Assembly: GCA_020633205.1 (NCBI GenBank)
Contig: JACKEB010000011.1
Span: 434,001 to 498,000, forward strand
DNA: 64,000 nt
Direction of reading: 5' to 3'
Origin: Polyangiaceae bacterium
Lineage (GTDB): Bacteria; Myxococcota_A; Polyangia; Polyangiales; Polyangiaceae
Shown one piece after another: positions 25,363 through 34,513 of the stretch. Numbering within the stretch: the first letter of the stretch is position 1; each line of letters starts with the position of its first letter. The notes under the pieces were generated by a model. It had not been told where the DNA came from. It worked only from the letters and a program-made list of their open reading frames with translations, and made no database searches. The position numbers were made by a program, and so were the translations under genes.

Positions 25363-27036
25363 CTATTGGGGGCACTCGAAGGCGCCAATGGCCGTGGGGT
25401 CGCGTCGCTGCTCGCCCAGGTAGTCGAAGTCGTCCGGGGCGGCGGGCTTCGGCACCGCCCCACACAAGGCGCTCGCTGCACCGGGTGTAAGGTCGGAATC
25501 GAGCTGAGCGTCTCCAAGTCTTGGGCTCGCGTCTTCGGTCGGTGCTCCCATCGTTCCCCAGTGGTTCCCTGCGGCACCAAAAGTCAGCGTGGCCGTCGCT
25601 CCTGGCTCGTCAGTGCACGCGTGCCCGGCGCTCAGGATGAATGCGTTGGCCTCGAGGCGCACGGGTATGCTGACTCCGTCGGTGTCCGATCCGACCAGGC
25701 ACTCGCCGTCGATGGTGTTGTTCCGAATCAAGACTTCCCCGGTGGCCGCGCTCGCGGTTTGATAGATCGCGTAGCGCGCCATCTCGCACACGTTGTCGAA
25801 CAGCTCGACCTTCGCTGGTGCCCCGCCGCCGGAGGCGACGATGGCGTACTGGTACACGTCGACTGCGTGGTTCGCGTAGTGGGCCAGCGGCGCGGAAGGG
25901 TCGACGGAGACCACACGGGCAAGGGCACGAAACTCGTTGTAGCGTTCGACGCGAGCGCCGCCGTTGAACACTTCGGTTCCGCCAAAAAGACCATGAAAGT
26001 AGTTCCCGACGACGTCTAGATCCGACGCGTTTTCTCCCATGGCTACGCCGCTGTTCGCGCCTTGGGTGTGTCCAACGGCGCTCACGTCGTTGCCTACCAG
26101 CGTCACGTTTCGGCCGTGAACCATCACACCAATGCCAGCCACGTCGGGCAACCGGACGCTGATGTTGCCCAAGCGGGTGTAGCTCTGGTCAACGCGGATC
26201 CCGAACGGCTCCCCGCTGAAGCGCGCGAGTGCTCCAGGGTAACCCATCACCTGCACAGGCTCGCTGGCTGAGGGTGCGTCCGTTAGCTTCAGCAACCAAG
26301 AGCAGGAGGTGGTGTCAAAGCAGTTGGGAGTTGCGTAGTCGTAGTCACCATCCATCAGGTAGACGAGGTCACCGGGTAGGTACACCGAGCCCATGTCCGA
26401 CAGCGACATCGGCGTGGTGACGCTCTCGCCGTCTCCGCTTCCGTTCGGCGTCGCGTACCAGATCCGCTTGTTGGTCGCGACGAGCGGCTGCTCGTTGCTG
26501 CGTTGATTCCCGGAGGTAACGAGCTGAAGTTGGCCGGCGCCCGCAGGGGTGCCCGGTGGTAGCTGGACCACCACCTTCTTCAACCCGCGGACCGCATCGG
26601 CACCCCAGCTGACAGGGGTGAGGGGCTGACCGTTGAACTCCACGCTGCCCTGGGTCGAACCGAAGCCAGAACCGTAGAGGGTCACCAGGGCACCGCCGCC
26701 GGCAGGACCGCCGCTGACGGGTGCATGCGTGATATCCGTATAGAAAATTTTCGGAATGGGCCCAGTCGGCGTAGCCCCGCCGCTGCCACCAGCGCCCGCG
26801 CTGCCCGCGTCCCCGCCCTGGGCACCACTGCCTCCCGTGGCGCTACCTCCCACGTTGCTGCCCGCCGCACCGCTGCCTCCCGCTGACACGGTTCCGGCGT
26901 CGCCCCCGCTACTCGCTCCGGAAGCACCTCCTGCCGCGCTGGTGATCCCCTGCTCAGGACCGATGATGCCGTTGCAGCCTAGGGCGACCAGGGGGAGGCA
27001 CAAGCACACCCGCTGACAAAAGTAAGAAGTTGTCAT
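25363..27036 (-). CDS. Lipoprotein with IPT/TIG domain and right-handed beta-helix
   Basis: A roughly 557-residue protein with lipobox LVALGC, a Gly/Ser/Ala tether of about 60 residues and an IPT/TIG Ig-like domain (GGGALVTLYGSGFGSTQGSVEFNGQP). A long parallel beta-helix region follows, with repeated short strands: GNISVRLPDVAGIGVMVHGRNVTLVGNDVSAVGH, DLDVVGNYFHG and VLIRNNTIDG. Beta-helix proteins often bind or cleave polysaccharides; no catalytic motif is visible. ATG 27036 is chosen because the signal peptide begins there. It converges with the CHASE kinase gene, with 119 bp of unremarkable sequence between the stops. Confidence 0.82.
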   Translation of the reverse strand: MTTSYFCQRVCLCLPLVALGCNGIIGPEQGITSAAGGASGASSGGDAGTVSAGGSGAAGSNVGGSATGGSGAQGGDAGSAGAGGSGGATPTGPIPKIFYTDITHAPVSGGPAGGGALVTLYGSGFGSTQGSVEFNGQPLTPVSWGADAVRGLKKVVVQLPPGTPAGAGQLQLVTSGNQRSNEQPLVATNKRIWYATPNGSGDGESVTTPMSLSDMGSVYLPGDLVYLMDGDYDYATPNCFDTTSCSWLLKLTDAPSASEPVQVMGYPGALARFSGEPFGIRVDQSYTRLGNISVRLPDVAGIGVMVHGRNVTLVGNDVSAVGHTQGANSGVAMGENASDLDVVGNYFHGLFGGTEVFNGGARVERYNEFRALARVVSVDPSAPLAHYANHAVDVYQYAIVASGGGAPAKVELFDNVCEMARYAIYQTASAATGEVLIRNNTIDGECLVGSDTDGVSIPVRLEANAFILSAGHACTDEPGATATLTFGAAGNHWGTMGAPTEDASPRLGDAQLDSDLTPGAASALCGAVPKPAAPDDFDYLGEQRRDPTAIGAFECPQ

Positions 27037-27221
27037 TGCTACATCCCAGTTGAGCACAGGCACACTGGGGTTGCACGACGAGCTCACCGAAGCGAGCGCC
27101 GCTCGGACTGATCGCAGGTCACCCAAAAGCTCCTTCGGCTTTGGGGGTGAGGGAGCGCCGGGCGACCGACCGCAGGTTGTGAGGGGTACGCCAGTCGAGG
27201 GCGCGGGCGGGCTGAGGCGCG

Positions 27222-28499
27222 CTACAACGCGGGCGGGAACAGGCTGTCGTTGATCAGCGGCGTGGTGGGAGCGTTCCCAACCAGCGTCCAGGCGCCGTTG
27301 CCAAAGCGAACCTGCACGTCGATCTGCTTGGTGATCGCGTCGTTGCAGCGGAGCACCATGGCTTCGAAGTCGACCGAGCCAGCAGCGAAGCTCGCTGAAG
27401 GTTCGTCCGGGGTGAGATCAGCGCCGGCGAGGCTGTGGACCTCTAGGAACAGATCGTTCGTGTTGTTGCTGCCCACGCCGTCACCGAGCCACGCCCAGAG
27501 CGCGTCCTGCACTTGGTCGTTCTGCTCACGCAGGGCGATGTTGCCGCCAGCGTGGGTCAGCGTTCCCCAGTACGTCACGATGAAGTTGAACTGGTCGCTC
27601 AGCTCCGTTCCACCGAGCTGGTCAAAGCCGGGCACGTTGCGCACCGCGAACTGGTTGTTTCCGCTCGGATCACTCCAGGTGTCCAAGGGGACGCCAGCGA
27701 CGATATCGGAGCCCAGCTCTTGCTCCAGGGAGTTGTCCCGCGCAAAGTCCCAGATGGGCAAGCGGTCCGGCTGTAGCTCGAGGGTGCCCTTCCCGCAAAA
27801 GGCATCGTAGACCGCGCCACTCGAGGGAAAGACCCGCACGAAGGCCGTCAGACCCGTCTGAGGCTCTGGATAGGGACCCTCGTCATAAGTCTCGGTTGCC
27901 CCGTCACGCTCGACCACCAACTGGCGTGGGGAGCCGTCGACGACCGTCACCGTGTAGTCCTTCTTCTCGCCGTTGTTCTGCGGCACTGGCCAGCCCTGGG
28001 GCGTGATCACCGTCGTGGAGACACTCGCGCCATCGCTGCCGACGCTGAAGACCCGCATCTCGCGTTTCCTTGCGGGACCGAAGGGGTTCTGCACCTCGGC
28101 CCATAGCGTTTGGTCTGCATCGAAAGAGAGCTCGTATGCGCGTTCCACGCCGTTTCGGGTTTGCAGGCCGTGCCACACGGACTGCCCCAAGTCGGCGAGC
28201 AGCTCCCCGGCTGGATTACCCCCGGTGCCAGCGTTCCCGCCGCTTCCCGCGACCCCGCCGACTCCGGCAGTTCCACCCATGCCGCCCCCAGCGGCGCCGG
28301 CGGTGCCAGCGTTCCCGGCGTTCCCGGCGTCGCCGCCAACCCCTGCAGTGCTGCCTCCCGCTCCCGCGACTCCACCTACGCCGCCTTGTGCTCCGCTGCC
28401 ACCTGTTCCGCCTCCGCCGTCGTCTCCACCACAGGCAACGAACAGCCCGCATCCAAGGCACACACCGAACACGCTCAACCGCATCATGGGGATCTTCAT
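27222..28499 (-). CDS. Gly-rich lipoprotein of unknown function
   Basis: A 425-residue protein with lipobox LFVAC, about 90 residues of GGSGG/AGxGG tether and a secreted domain of about 320 residues, including GLQTRNGVERAYELSFDADQTLWAEVQNPFGPARKREMRVFS. I do not recognise the family. A signal peptide plus a long flexible tether suggests outer-membrane surface display. ATG 28499; the spacing to the MYXO-CTERM gene upstream is 72 bp, so co-transcription is possible. A G-tract motif copy (27140-27160) sits just downstream of its stop. Confidence 0.75.
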   Translation of the reverse strand: MKIPMMRLSVFGVCLGCGLFVACGGDDGGGGTGGSGAQGGVGGVAGAGGSTAGVGGDAGNAGNAGTAGAAGGGMGGTAGVGGVAGSGGNAGTGGNPAGELLADLGQSVWHGLQTRNGVERAYELSFDADQTLWAEVQNPFGPARKREMRVFSVGSDGASVSTTVITPQGWPVPQNNGEKKDYTVTVVDGSPRQLVVERDGATETYDEGPYPEPQTGLTAFVRVFPSSGAVYDAFCGKGTLELQPDRLPIWDFARDNSLEQELGSDIVAGVPLDTWSDPSGNNQFAVRNVPGFDQLGGTELSDQFNFIVTYWGTLTHAGGNIALREQNDQVQDALWAWLGDGVGSNNTNDLFLEVHSLAGADLTPDEPSASFAAGSVDFEAMVLRCNDAITKQIDVQVRFGNGAWTLVGNAPTTPLINDSLFPPAL

Positions 28500-28571
28500 T
28501 GGCTTCTCGCTGGGCCGCGCTTCGCGGCGTTCAAAAGTGGAAAATGCTGGAGGATGAGTGGCTCGAGGGGC

Positions 28572-30782
28572 TCAGCCCCGCCTGCGCCGACGGAGCGCAA
28601 GCAAGCCAAGGCCGAAGAGCAGCGCGGTGGAACCGTGGCTGTCGCCCCCACCGGTGGTGCGACAACCGCAGCCGCCGTCGTCACCTCCACCGCTTGCATT
28701 GTTCCCCGGGGAACCGCTAGCTCCAGCGCTTCCGCCGCTCGGGTTGCCCGCATCGCCGCCGGTGCCGGCAGTGCCCGCAGTGCCACCAGCGCCACCGCTC
28801 GGGTTCGCTGGTGGATCCGGGAGCCCAGGCACAGCGACGTTCAAGCAGGTCGCTGGGGCGTCTGAGAGCCCTGGCGGAAAGGCTCGGCTCACGGAGCCCT
28901 GATGTCCAGGGTCGAGGATCAGAGCTGCCAGGTCGGTGACGGCGCAGTCCGCCGTAGACGCATTGGGAGCGAAGCTCTCGAGCTTCCCGGAGTGGCACTC
29001 GACCGGCGCGTCCTCGGTGATGGTCGCCGGATAGTCCGTGCCGTCTTTGCGCACGCTCAGCAGCGCCTTGGTATCGATGCCGAGCGGAAACACGGCCGGA
29101 CGCAGGTAGTCGCACACACCCGGCTGCATCCAAGCGGGCGTATGGCTCGCGTCGAAGGAGGCTGGTCCTTGATCACCGCTCGCCGGTACGACCATGCGGT
29201 GGTCGGCGAAGGTGACAGCGGCGATGTTGAAGGCGTGGGCATACAGCCCCGAGTCGAAGAGGTTGTCGAGCGCCGTGCCGTTCAGGTTCGGGTCCGCTGC
29301 CGCGCTCAGGCGCGTGTCGTACTCGCTGAGCACTGCGTCCTCCTTCGCTTCCAGCTCGTCGATCAGCGTCCCGACGTACTCCTCCGCCAGGTCGATGGCT
29401 TTGTCCTTCAGGGTGTCCTTGATCGGCTGAACGATGGGATCGAACACGGCGCGAATGATGTCCGCTGGCGGGATGTTGATGCCCAGGGTCTCCAGCGTGC
29501 TCTGCAAGTCCAGGTACCATTGGGGCAACACGGCCTGAGCGACTGTCTCGTAGTCCAGGTTGGTGATGTTGTTCGCCCAGTCCTTCATCGGCTGCATCAG
29601 CACGCCGAGTCGGCTCTTGCTGAGGCTGAACTGGGGAGCGCCCGGAGTCAGGGGGCTGTTCAGCTCGGTTGACAGCCCAGTCACCGTCTGCGCGTACGCC
29701 GGCATGAATCCGTAGAGGTCGTCGTGGAGCTTCTCGCTGAGCTTGTCGAACGCGCTTGGCAGCGGCTGATTGTTCGCATCGAAGCGCGGCGTCAGCATCG
29801 CGACGTAGGTCTTGTAGGTGGAGAACAGCACGGGGCAGCTGAAGTCGCAGTCGGTTTGGTCGTCTGGCGTCCCCAGCTGGCCGTCGCTGCCTGCAGTGAC
29901 TCCAAGCTCGAACCCGTCAGCCGTGCTTGGGTCCTGTAGTTCGGCGATTCGCGTCTCGATATCCAAGCGGATGTCCAGTCGCTCGCGGTCGATCTCCTCG
30001 ATGTAGAACGGGGCAAGCGCCAGGTGGTCCGCGGCCGGCAGCTCCGCGGAGTTGACGATGCTGACGAAGGAGGCGCCCGGGTTGGCGCTCTTCGCTGCTT
30101 CGAACTTCGCCCGTGCATGCTCGGTCATCGCGAGCCACACCGGGTTCTGCGTTCCGAAGTAGGTTCGGAGGACGAATCCTTGCGGAATCGTGTGCGCCAG
30201 GGTGCCCGCGCCGAAAGCACTCGGGCTCTGCTCGTACGCGGCCTTCTGGATTTGAGACTCGGCGACAATGTGGCGCACCACGTTGTCCCAGGAAGACTGC
30301 CGAGCTGAGGTGATGGGGGTGAGGGTGAACGTCTCACCGCTCATGTAGTTGACATAGTGATGCGCGATCGCGTCCGTCGAGCCGTGCAGAAAGCAACCCA
30401 GCGCGTACGCGCGCTCGGCGTCGGTCAGCGCTTCATCGTAGAGTAGCTGGCACTGGGCGTATGGTTGTTGGTGCAGCGCGTGGCTCGGATCCGTCATGCC
30501 GGGGAACACGGTGTTATCCGGACCGATGGCACCTGCGCGGAACTCCAATGGGTTGTCCCGAATGGCGCGCGCGTCCTCTTCGCTGAGGCTGACGCTGTAG
30601 CCGCTCAGCTTCAGGGCGACGCTGTTGCCTCCACCAGCGATCAATTCCTTGCGGATATCGTTGGCGATCATGATGTGAATGCGGGTCGAGAACGCATGAG
30701 CGTCACCAGCACTCGCTAGCAGCGCCAGACCACTGATCAGACTCGTCCCAAGAGCGCGTCGCGCCCATGTCCTCCCAAGCAT
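28572..30782 (-). CDS. Secreted zinc-dependent phospholipase C-like protein with MYXO-CTERM tail
   Basis: A 736-residue protein with a signal peptide ending DAHA, then AFSTRIHIMIANDIR, which resembles the N-terminal metal-binding segment of zinc-dependent phospholipase C/S1-P1-type proteins. CFLHGSTDAIAHHYVNYMSGETF gives further His/Asp ligands. The C-terminus has Gly/Ser/Asn linkers, then GCGCRTTGG, a hydrophobic stretch (STALLFGLGLLAL) and RRRRR: the MYXO-CTERM tail that sorts proteins to the myxobacterial cell surface. The central 350 residues are helical and not assigned. A surface hydrolase acting on membrane lipids is the best guess, but the exact metal-ligand set should be checked against the family. 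Confidence 0.8.
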   Translation of the reverse strand: MLGRTWARRALGTSLISGLALLASAGDAHAFSTRIHIMIANDIRKELIAGGGNSVALKLSGYSVSLSEEDARAIRDNPLEFRAGAIGPDNTVFPGMTDPSHALHQQPYAQCQLLYDEALTDAERAYALGCFLHGSTDAIAHHYVNYMSGETFTLTPITSARQSSWDNVVRHIVAESQIQKAAYEQSPSAFGAGTLAHTIPQGFVLRTYFGTQNPVWLAMTEHARAKFEAAKSANPGASFVSIVNSAELPAADHLALAPFYIEEIDRERLDIRLDIETRIAELQDPSTADGFELGVTAGSDGQLGTPDDQTDCDFSCPVLFSTYKTYVAMLTPRFDANNQPLPSAFDKLSEKLHDDLYGFMPAYAQTVTGLSTELNSPLTPGAPQFSLSKSRLGVLMQPMKDWANNITNLDYETVAQAVLPQWYLDLQSTLETLGINIPPADIIRAVFDPIVQPIKDTLKDKAIDLAEEYVGTLIDELEAKEDAVLSEYDTRLSAAADPNLNGTALDNLFDSGLYAHAFNIAAVTFADHRMVVPASGDQGPASFDASHTPAWMQPGVCDYLRPAVFPLGIDTKALLSVRKDGTDYPATITEDAPVECHSGKLESFAPNASTADCAVTDLAALILDPGHQGSVSRAFPPGLSDAPATCLNVAVPGLPDPPANPSGGAGGTAGTAGTGGDAGNPSGGSAGASGSPGNNASGGGDDGGCGCRTTGGGDSHGSTALLFGLGLLALRRRRRG

Positions 30783-31353
30783 TTCGCCAGGCTAACGCGA
30801 GTCGCGTTACGTGGCCGCCTCTATTTTGGTGCACAACGGCCGTGCTCTGACGTTTTGCGGATGGGAACGCAGGGTTCGTTCCCTTTGGAGCGAGCGCTAC
30901 AGAGCTCCTTCAGTCCTACGGCGCTCGAGGCGGATGGCGTTTTCGTGCGCAAAACGCGGCGCCGCCCAGGGAGGCCGCATTAGCCAGGCGTAGCCTGAGT
31001 CGTACTCGCAACCTCGCAGCCCATTCGGCTGGTCAGCCAAATGCGAGTCTTGGTTCCGGTTCTGACACGGCGTTGGGGCATCGCTAGCGTGCGTGCGAAA
31101 GCTGAACCCAGAGTCACTAGACCCTCCCGGCAGAGTCACTAGACCCGCCCAGCTTGACCACGACGTGCCTCGCGCCACCAGCGCTCGAAGCAGGCGCTTT
31201 GGACAACGTACCGTGCGGATACGCGGCGCCCCGACCTTCGCAGCGCTCGCGAACTGGGCTGGATTCGGACTAGCCTGTCAATCAAAGTCCGACCTCGCGC
31301 GCGCAAGGCTTGTTTCGTTGCCACAATCGCACCAACGTTGGAAACTGCGGCCA
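30783..31353. other. 571-bp intergenic region between divergent genes
   Basis: No gene is supported. A frame from GTG 31093 continues into the next gene, but its upstream part lacks a domain and ATG 31354 fits better. Visible structure: a direct repeat CAGAGTCACTAGACCC at 31109-31124 and 31131-31146 (22-bp spacing), and a 6-bp-arm inverted repeat GGGAAC...GTTCCC near 30865-30890. The region must hold the promoters of both flanking divergent genes. Confidence 0.6.
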
Positions 31354-32172
31354 ATGGACCCGATGTGGATCGCAGCCGTCGTGAACCCCGCCGTGACCGC
31401 GGTCGTGGTGAGCGCGTTGACGCAGCACTTCATCACCCGCCGTACGACGGAGCGCATCAAGCAGCTCGAGAGCGACCTGGCCACGCGACGCTTCGATCAT
31501 CAGCAGGCGAGCGAGGGCGAAGCGCGGCGCCGGGAGCGTGTTCGCGAAGCGGTGGACCGCTGGGGGGACGACGCGTTCGACGCGGTGAAGAGCCTGCGTC
31601 GGCGCCTCGACAACATCTTGGTCAGCGGCGCCCACGTCGCATTGGCCCAAGACTGCGAGGAGCACATCGCCCCCAGCTGGTCGATGACTCACAGCTACTA
31701 CATGAACTCCACGCTCTACCTGTTCGCTCGGCTATTTTTCATGGATCGCATCCTGCGCCTCGAGATCGGGGAAGAGGTGTTCGGCGCTCGCGATGCAAAG
31801 GACGAAGTGGTGAGTGAGCTCGACCGCATGATCCGTGAGCTGTCCAGCAATCGCCTCCACACCGGCGAAGGGGATCGTCAGGTCTTTCGCTTGCAGCAGC
31901 AGGCGATTGGTGAGGCCGTCACTCAACCCGTAGCCCCTGGTAGTCCGGCAAGCCCCTTGCAGTGCCTGACTTACGTGGACTTCCTCTCCAAGCTCGGTGA
32001 GGCGGGGGGCATGCTCCCCACCGTGATCGAACCCCTGCGGCTCTTGCTGTGCGACCTCGACATCGAGTCCACACGCGGGGAGCGCCTGCGTGGGTTCAAT
32101 CAAGCACTCGCCACGCTGCAGAGCGTCTTGGAGCAGCGGCTCGCTCCGTTAGTTTCCGGGCGGCCATCCTGA
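31354..32172 (+). CDS. Hypothetical protein with N-terminal membrane helix
   Basis: A 272-residue protein. WIAAVVNPAVTAVVVSALTQHFITRR near the start is a single membrane helix followed by a positive residue cluster. The rest is helical and charged (KQLESDLATRRFDHQQASEGEARRRERVREAVDRWGDDA, coiled-coil-like), then a more hydrophobic helical part. I do not recognise a family. The signal-anchor start supports ATG 31354. It may be a scaffold with its coiled coil in the cytoplasm. The next small gene starts about 90 bp downstream on the same strand. Confidence 0.6.
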   Translation: MDPMWIAAVVNPAVTAVVVSALTQHFITRRTTERIKQLESDLATRRFDHQQASEGEARRRERVREAVDRWGDDAFDAVKSLRRRLDNILVSGAHVALAQDCEEHIAPSWSMTHSYYMNSTLYLFARLFFMDRILRLEIGEEVFGARDAKDEVVSELDRMIRELSSNRLHTGEGDRQVFRLQQQAIGEAVTQPVAPGSPASPLQCLTYVDFLSKLGEAGGMLPTVIEPLRLLLCDLDIESTRGERLRGFNQALATLQSVLEQRLAPLVSGRPS

Positions 32173-32261
32173 AGGCTTCAGACCCGTTGCTTGTCTGCGC
32201 CTTGCCGGCGCGAACTCGCGTGGGGGCGACCGGTGCTGGTGTGTGAGTGGGCGGCCCTCCA

Positions 32262-32630
32262 ATGCGTTGGAGGTGCTATGGTCCCGCAGTGTCTGCTAGC
32301 CGACCAACCACCGGTGGCCGCTTCGTGGCGCGCCGCATCACGCTGACCGACGGCTGCGTCCAGTACGACCTCGCGCTTTCGACCCCGGAAGCGGATTGGG
32401 CCGGTGTGGCCCGGGTCGAGCTGGAGCGCGGCGGGGTCGAGCTGGAGCTGAATTGCCTTGGGGAAAAACATGAGGCGCCCCCGGACTGGCTCGCGGCACA
32501 CGTCACTGCGGCGCTGCGTTCAGCCTGGCGAGGCGTGGAATCGCCTCGCACCGCGAAGGTCGACGACTTCCCACGTCGGTTGACCCGCTGGCGGGCGCCG
32601 CTACCAGGGAAGGAGTCGTCGTCGGCGTGA
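32262..32630 (+). CDS. Small hypothetical protein upstream of SAM hydroxide adenosyltransferase
   Basis: A roughly 122-residue protein with one short globular segment: GRFVARRITLTDGCVQYDLALSTPEADWAGVARVELERGGVELELNCLG. The start is uncertain: GTG 32247, ATG 32262 and GTG 32289 are all in frame and none has an ideal ribosome site. The TGA overlaps the GTG of the following gene (GTGA), which strongly suggests the frame is translated. I do not recognise the family. Confidence 0.5.
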   Translation: MRWRCYGPAVSASRPTTGGRFVARRITLTDGCVQYDLALSTPEADWAGVARVELERGGVELELNCLGEKHEAPPDWLAAHVTAALRSAWRGVESPRTAKVDDFPRRLTRWRAPLPGKESSSA

Positions 32631-33517
32631 CCCACCGCGGGCCAGCTGGTCAGCGCAGCGGTGTGCTCACGCTGCTGACCGACTTCGGGTTGAAGGACCC
32701 GTTCGTTGGCATCATGCACGGCATCGTACTCCAGCGCGCGCCCAATGCGCGCATCGTGGATCTGACTCATCACATCCGCCCTCAAGACATTCGAGCTGGA
32801 GCCTTCTACCTGCGGCACGCCTTTCATTGGTTTCCGCGAGGCACCGTCCACGTGGCGGTGGTCGACCCCGGGGTCGGGAGTCAGCGCCGCGCACTGGTCG
32901 TCAGTGTGCAAGGACATTGCTTCGTGTTGCCTGACAACGGCTTGGTGGGGGAGGTGCTGGCGCTGGCACGGCGTCGGGGCGATCAGGCGGAGGTTCGGGA
33001 GATCGACGTGAGCTCGCCGGGGCTGAAAGTCGAGCTCACGAGTCACACATTTCACGGGCGAGATTTGTTCGCGCCGGTCGGCGCCAAGCTGGTGGCGGGC
33101 CTGCCATTCGCGGAGGTCGGCGCGGAGGTCCACGAAGTCGTTCCAACTCCCAACCAAGCCGTCTTGAAGCTGGCCACTGGTTTCGAGGCGGAGGTGGTGG
33201 TGGTGGACCACTTCGGCAATGGCATCACGAACCTCGAGCTCGCGGAGTACTGCCCCGAGGCGCTCAAAGAGCCGCGCCGCTTTCGCGTGCGCGTACAGCA
33301 CTTGGATATCCCGCTCGTCCGCACCTATTCAGAGGTCGCGGAGGGGGAGCTGTGTGCGTTGGTGAACTCCTTCGGCACTCTGGAAATCGCCGAGCGCAAC
33401 GGTAGTGCCGCGCGGCAACTAACGCGGCTGTTGCACGGTGATCCTCCAACGAACGCGGATTCTTGGGGGGTGAGCAGCCGCGTTCGGTTGCTCGAGATCG
33501 CCGCGCGCCCCGATTGA
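32627..33517 (+). CDS. SAM hydroxide adenosyltransferase family protein
   Basis: A 296-residue protein of the DUF62 family, whose best studied members use hydroxide to split SAM into adenosine and methionine; related enzymes use halides. TLLTDFGLKDPFVGIMHG, TVHVAVVDPGVGSQRRALVV, FVLPDNGLVGEVL and HTFHGRDLFAPVGAKLV are the family blocks, with Asp and Arg/His residues of the active-site network present. No halide-selective signature is obvious, so hydroxide use is likelier than fluoride or chloride. The GTG 32627 start overlaps the previous stop. Confidence 0.88.
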   Translation: MTHRGPAGQRSGVLTLLTDFGLKDPFVGIMHGIVLQRAPNARIVDLTHHIRPQDIRAGAFYLRHAFHWFPRGTVHVAVVDPGVGSQRRALVVSVQGHCFVLPDNGLVGEVLALARRRGDQAEVREIDVSSPGLKVELTSHTFHGRDLFAPVGAKLVAGLPFAEVGAEVHEVVPTPNQAVLKLATGFEAEVVVVDHFGNGITNLELAEYCPEALKEPRRFRVRVQHLDIPLVRTYSEVAEGELCALVNSFGTLEIAERNGSAARQLTRLLHGDPPTNADSWGVSSRVRLLEIAARPD

Positions 33518-33557
33518 ACTAGCCACGCGAGACCCGCGAGACCGCTGTTGAACGAGC

Positions 33558-34019
33558 TCATCCCAGCGGGAGTTGCTTGTAGGCGGTCGCGCTGCCGATC
33601 ACCGCAACTTTCAGATCGCGCTGCTGGGGGTCGTTGCCGATGTCCGCCGTTTCCAGGCGGAGATTGGCAAGTGCGTCGTACCCAGCGCGCTCGGCGTCGG
33701 CTTTGAGTCGTACCAACGCTTCTCGGCGTGCGCGCGCCATCACCTCGCTGACGTTCTCCATCTCCCCACCGAAGAAGTTCACCAGCGCAGCCAAAAACGC
33801 CTGGAAGCGATCCAGGCCCCATACCAGCTCCACGGTGACCAAGCGCGGCGGAAGCTGAGGCGAGCCGTCATAGTGCTTCGCGTTGCTGACGCGCACATGG
33901 CTGAGCTCGCGTTCGCGCTCGGCGAGGGACTCGCGATGACGCGCCCGTCGGCGCGCACCCCAGTACCAACCGATGAAGAGCAGCGAGCTGACGGAGAGAA
34001 CTCCGATGATCGCTTCCAT
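33558..34019 (-). CDS. Membrane-anchored YbjQ/heavy-metal-binding-like protein
   Basis: A 153-residue protein with an N-terminal membrane helix (AIIGVLSVSSLLFIGWYWG), a basic stretch and a C-terminal segment. ELVWGLDRFQAFLAALVNFFGGEMENVSEVMARARREALVRLKADAERAGYDALANLRLETADIG is a divergent relative of the YbjQ fold. ATG 34019 overlaps the stop of the upstream gene (TGATG), so the two are translationally coupled, probably the result of a duplication followed by gain of an anchor. The function is unknown. Confidence 0.65.
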   Translation of the reverse strand: MEAIIGVLSVSSLLFIGWYWGARRRARHRESLAERERELSHVRVSNAKHYDGSPQLPPRLVTVELVWGLDRFQAFLAALVNFFGGEMENVSEVMARARREALVRLKADAERAGYDALANLRLETADIGNDPQQRDLKVAVIGSATAYKQLPLG

Positions 34020-34342
34020 CAGCTCTCCGGAACGAGCAAAACGGCGGTGCCGTAGGCATACAGCTCGGCGGCGCCGGCAGTCACCGCGCTCGTGGAGTAG
34101 CGAACGTTGATTACGGCGTTTGCACCCAGGCGAGTCGCCTCGTCCAGCATGCGCTGCGTCGCCTGCTGGCGGGACTCTGTGAGCAGCTCCGTGTACTCCG
34201 AGAGCTCTCCGCCCACGATGTTCTTCAGCCCAGCTAGGAAATCGCGGCCAAAGTTCTTGGCGCGCACGGTGTTTCCTTGGACGAGCCCCAGCACCCGCTG
34301 CACGCGATAGCCCGCTACTGTTTCGGTGTTGACGACGATCAT
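34019..34342 (-). CDS. YbjQ-family protein (heavy-metal-binding-domain-like)
   Basis: A 107-residue protein: MIVVNTETVAGYRVQRVLGLVQGNTVRAKN, then LKNIVGGELSEYTELLTESRQQATQRMLDEATRLGANAVINVRYSTSAV. This is the full YbjQ (DUF74) pattern, a small pentameric fold often described as a heavy-metal-binding domain. The open frame extends to 34636, but family similarity begins at ATG 34342. It is coupled with the membrane-anchored relative that follows, suggesting that they assemble together. Confidence 0.85.
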   Translation of the reverse strand: MIVVNTETVAGYRVQRVLGLVQGNTVRAKNFGRDFLAGLKNIVGGELSEYTELLTESRQQATQRMLDEATRLGANAVINVRYSTSAVTAGAAELYAYGTAVLLVPES

Positions 34343-34513
34343 CAGGAGTTTGGTATCGCACAAGCTGGCGTCGGCGAGCAGTGGGAGTGCGCTCCCGTAC
34401 ACCTTCGGCGGGTGTTGCGAGCAGACTGCGCCACGCAAGAGCGGCCCGCCGGGGAATCCGCGCTGGCCTCGCTGCGGTAGCTCCGACAGTATTCCGGGGT
34501 GCCTGCGCGTCTG

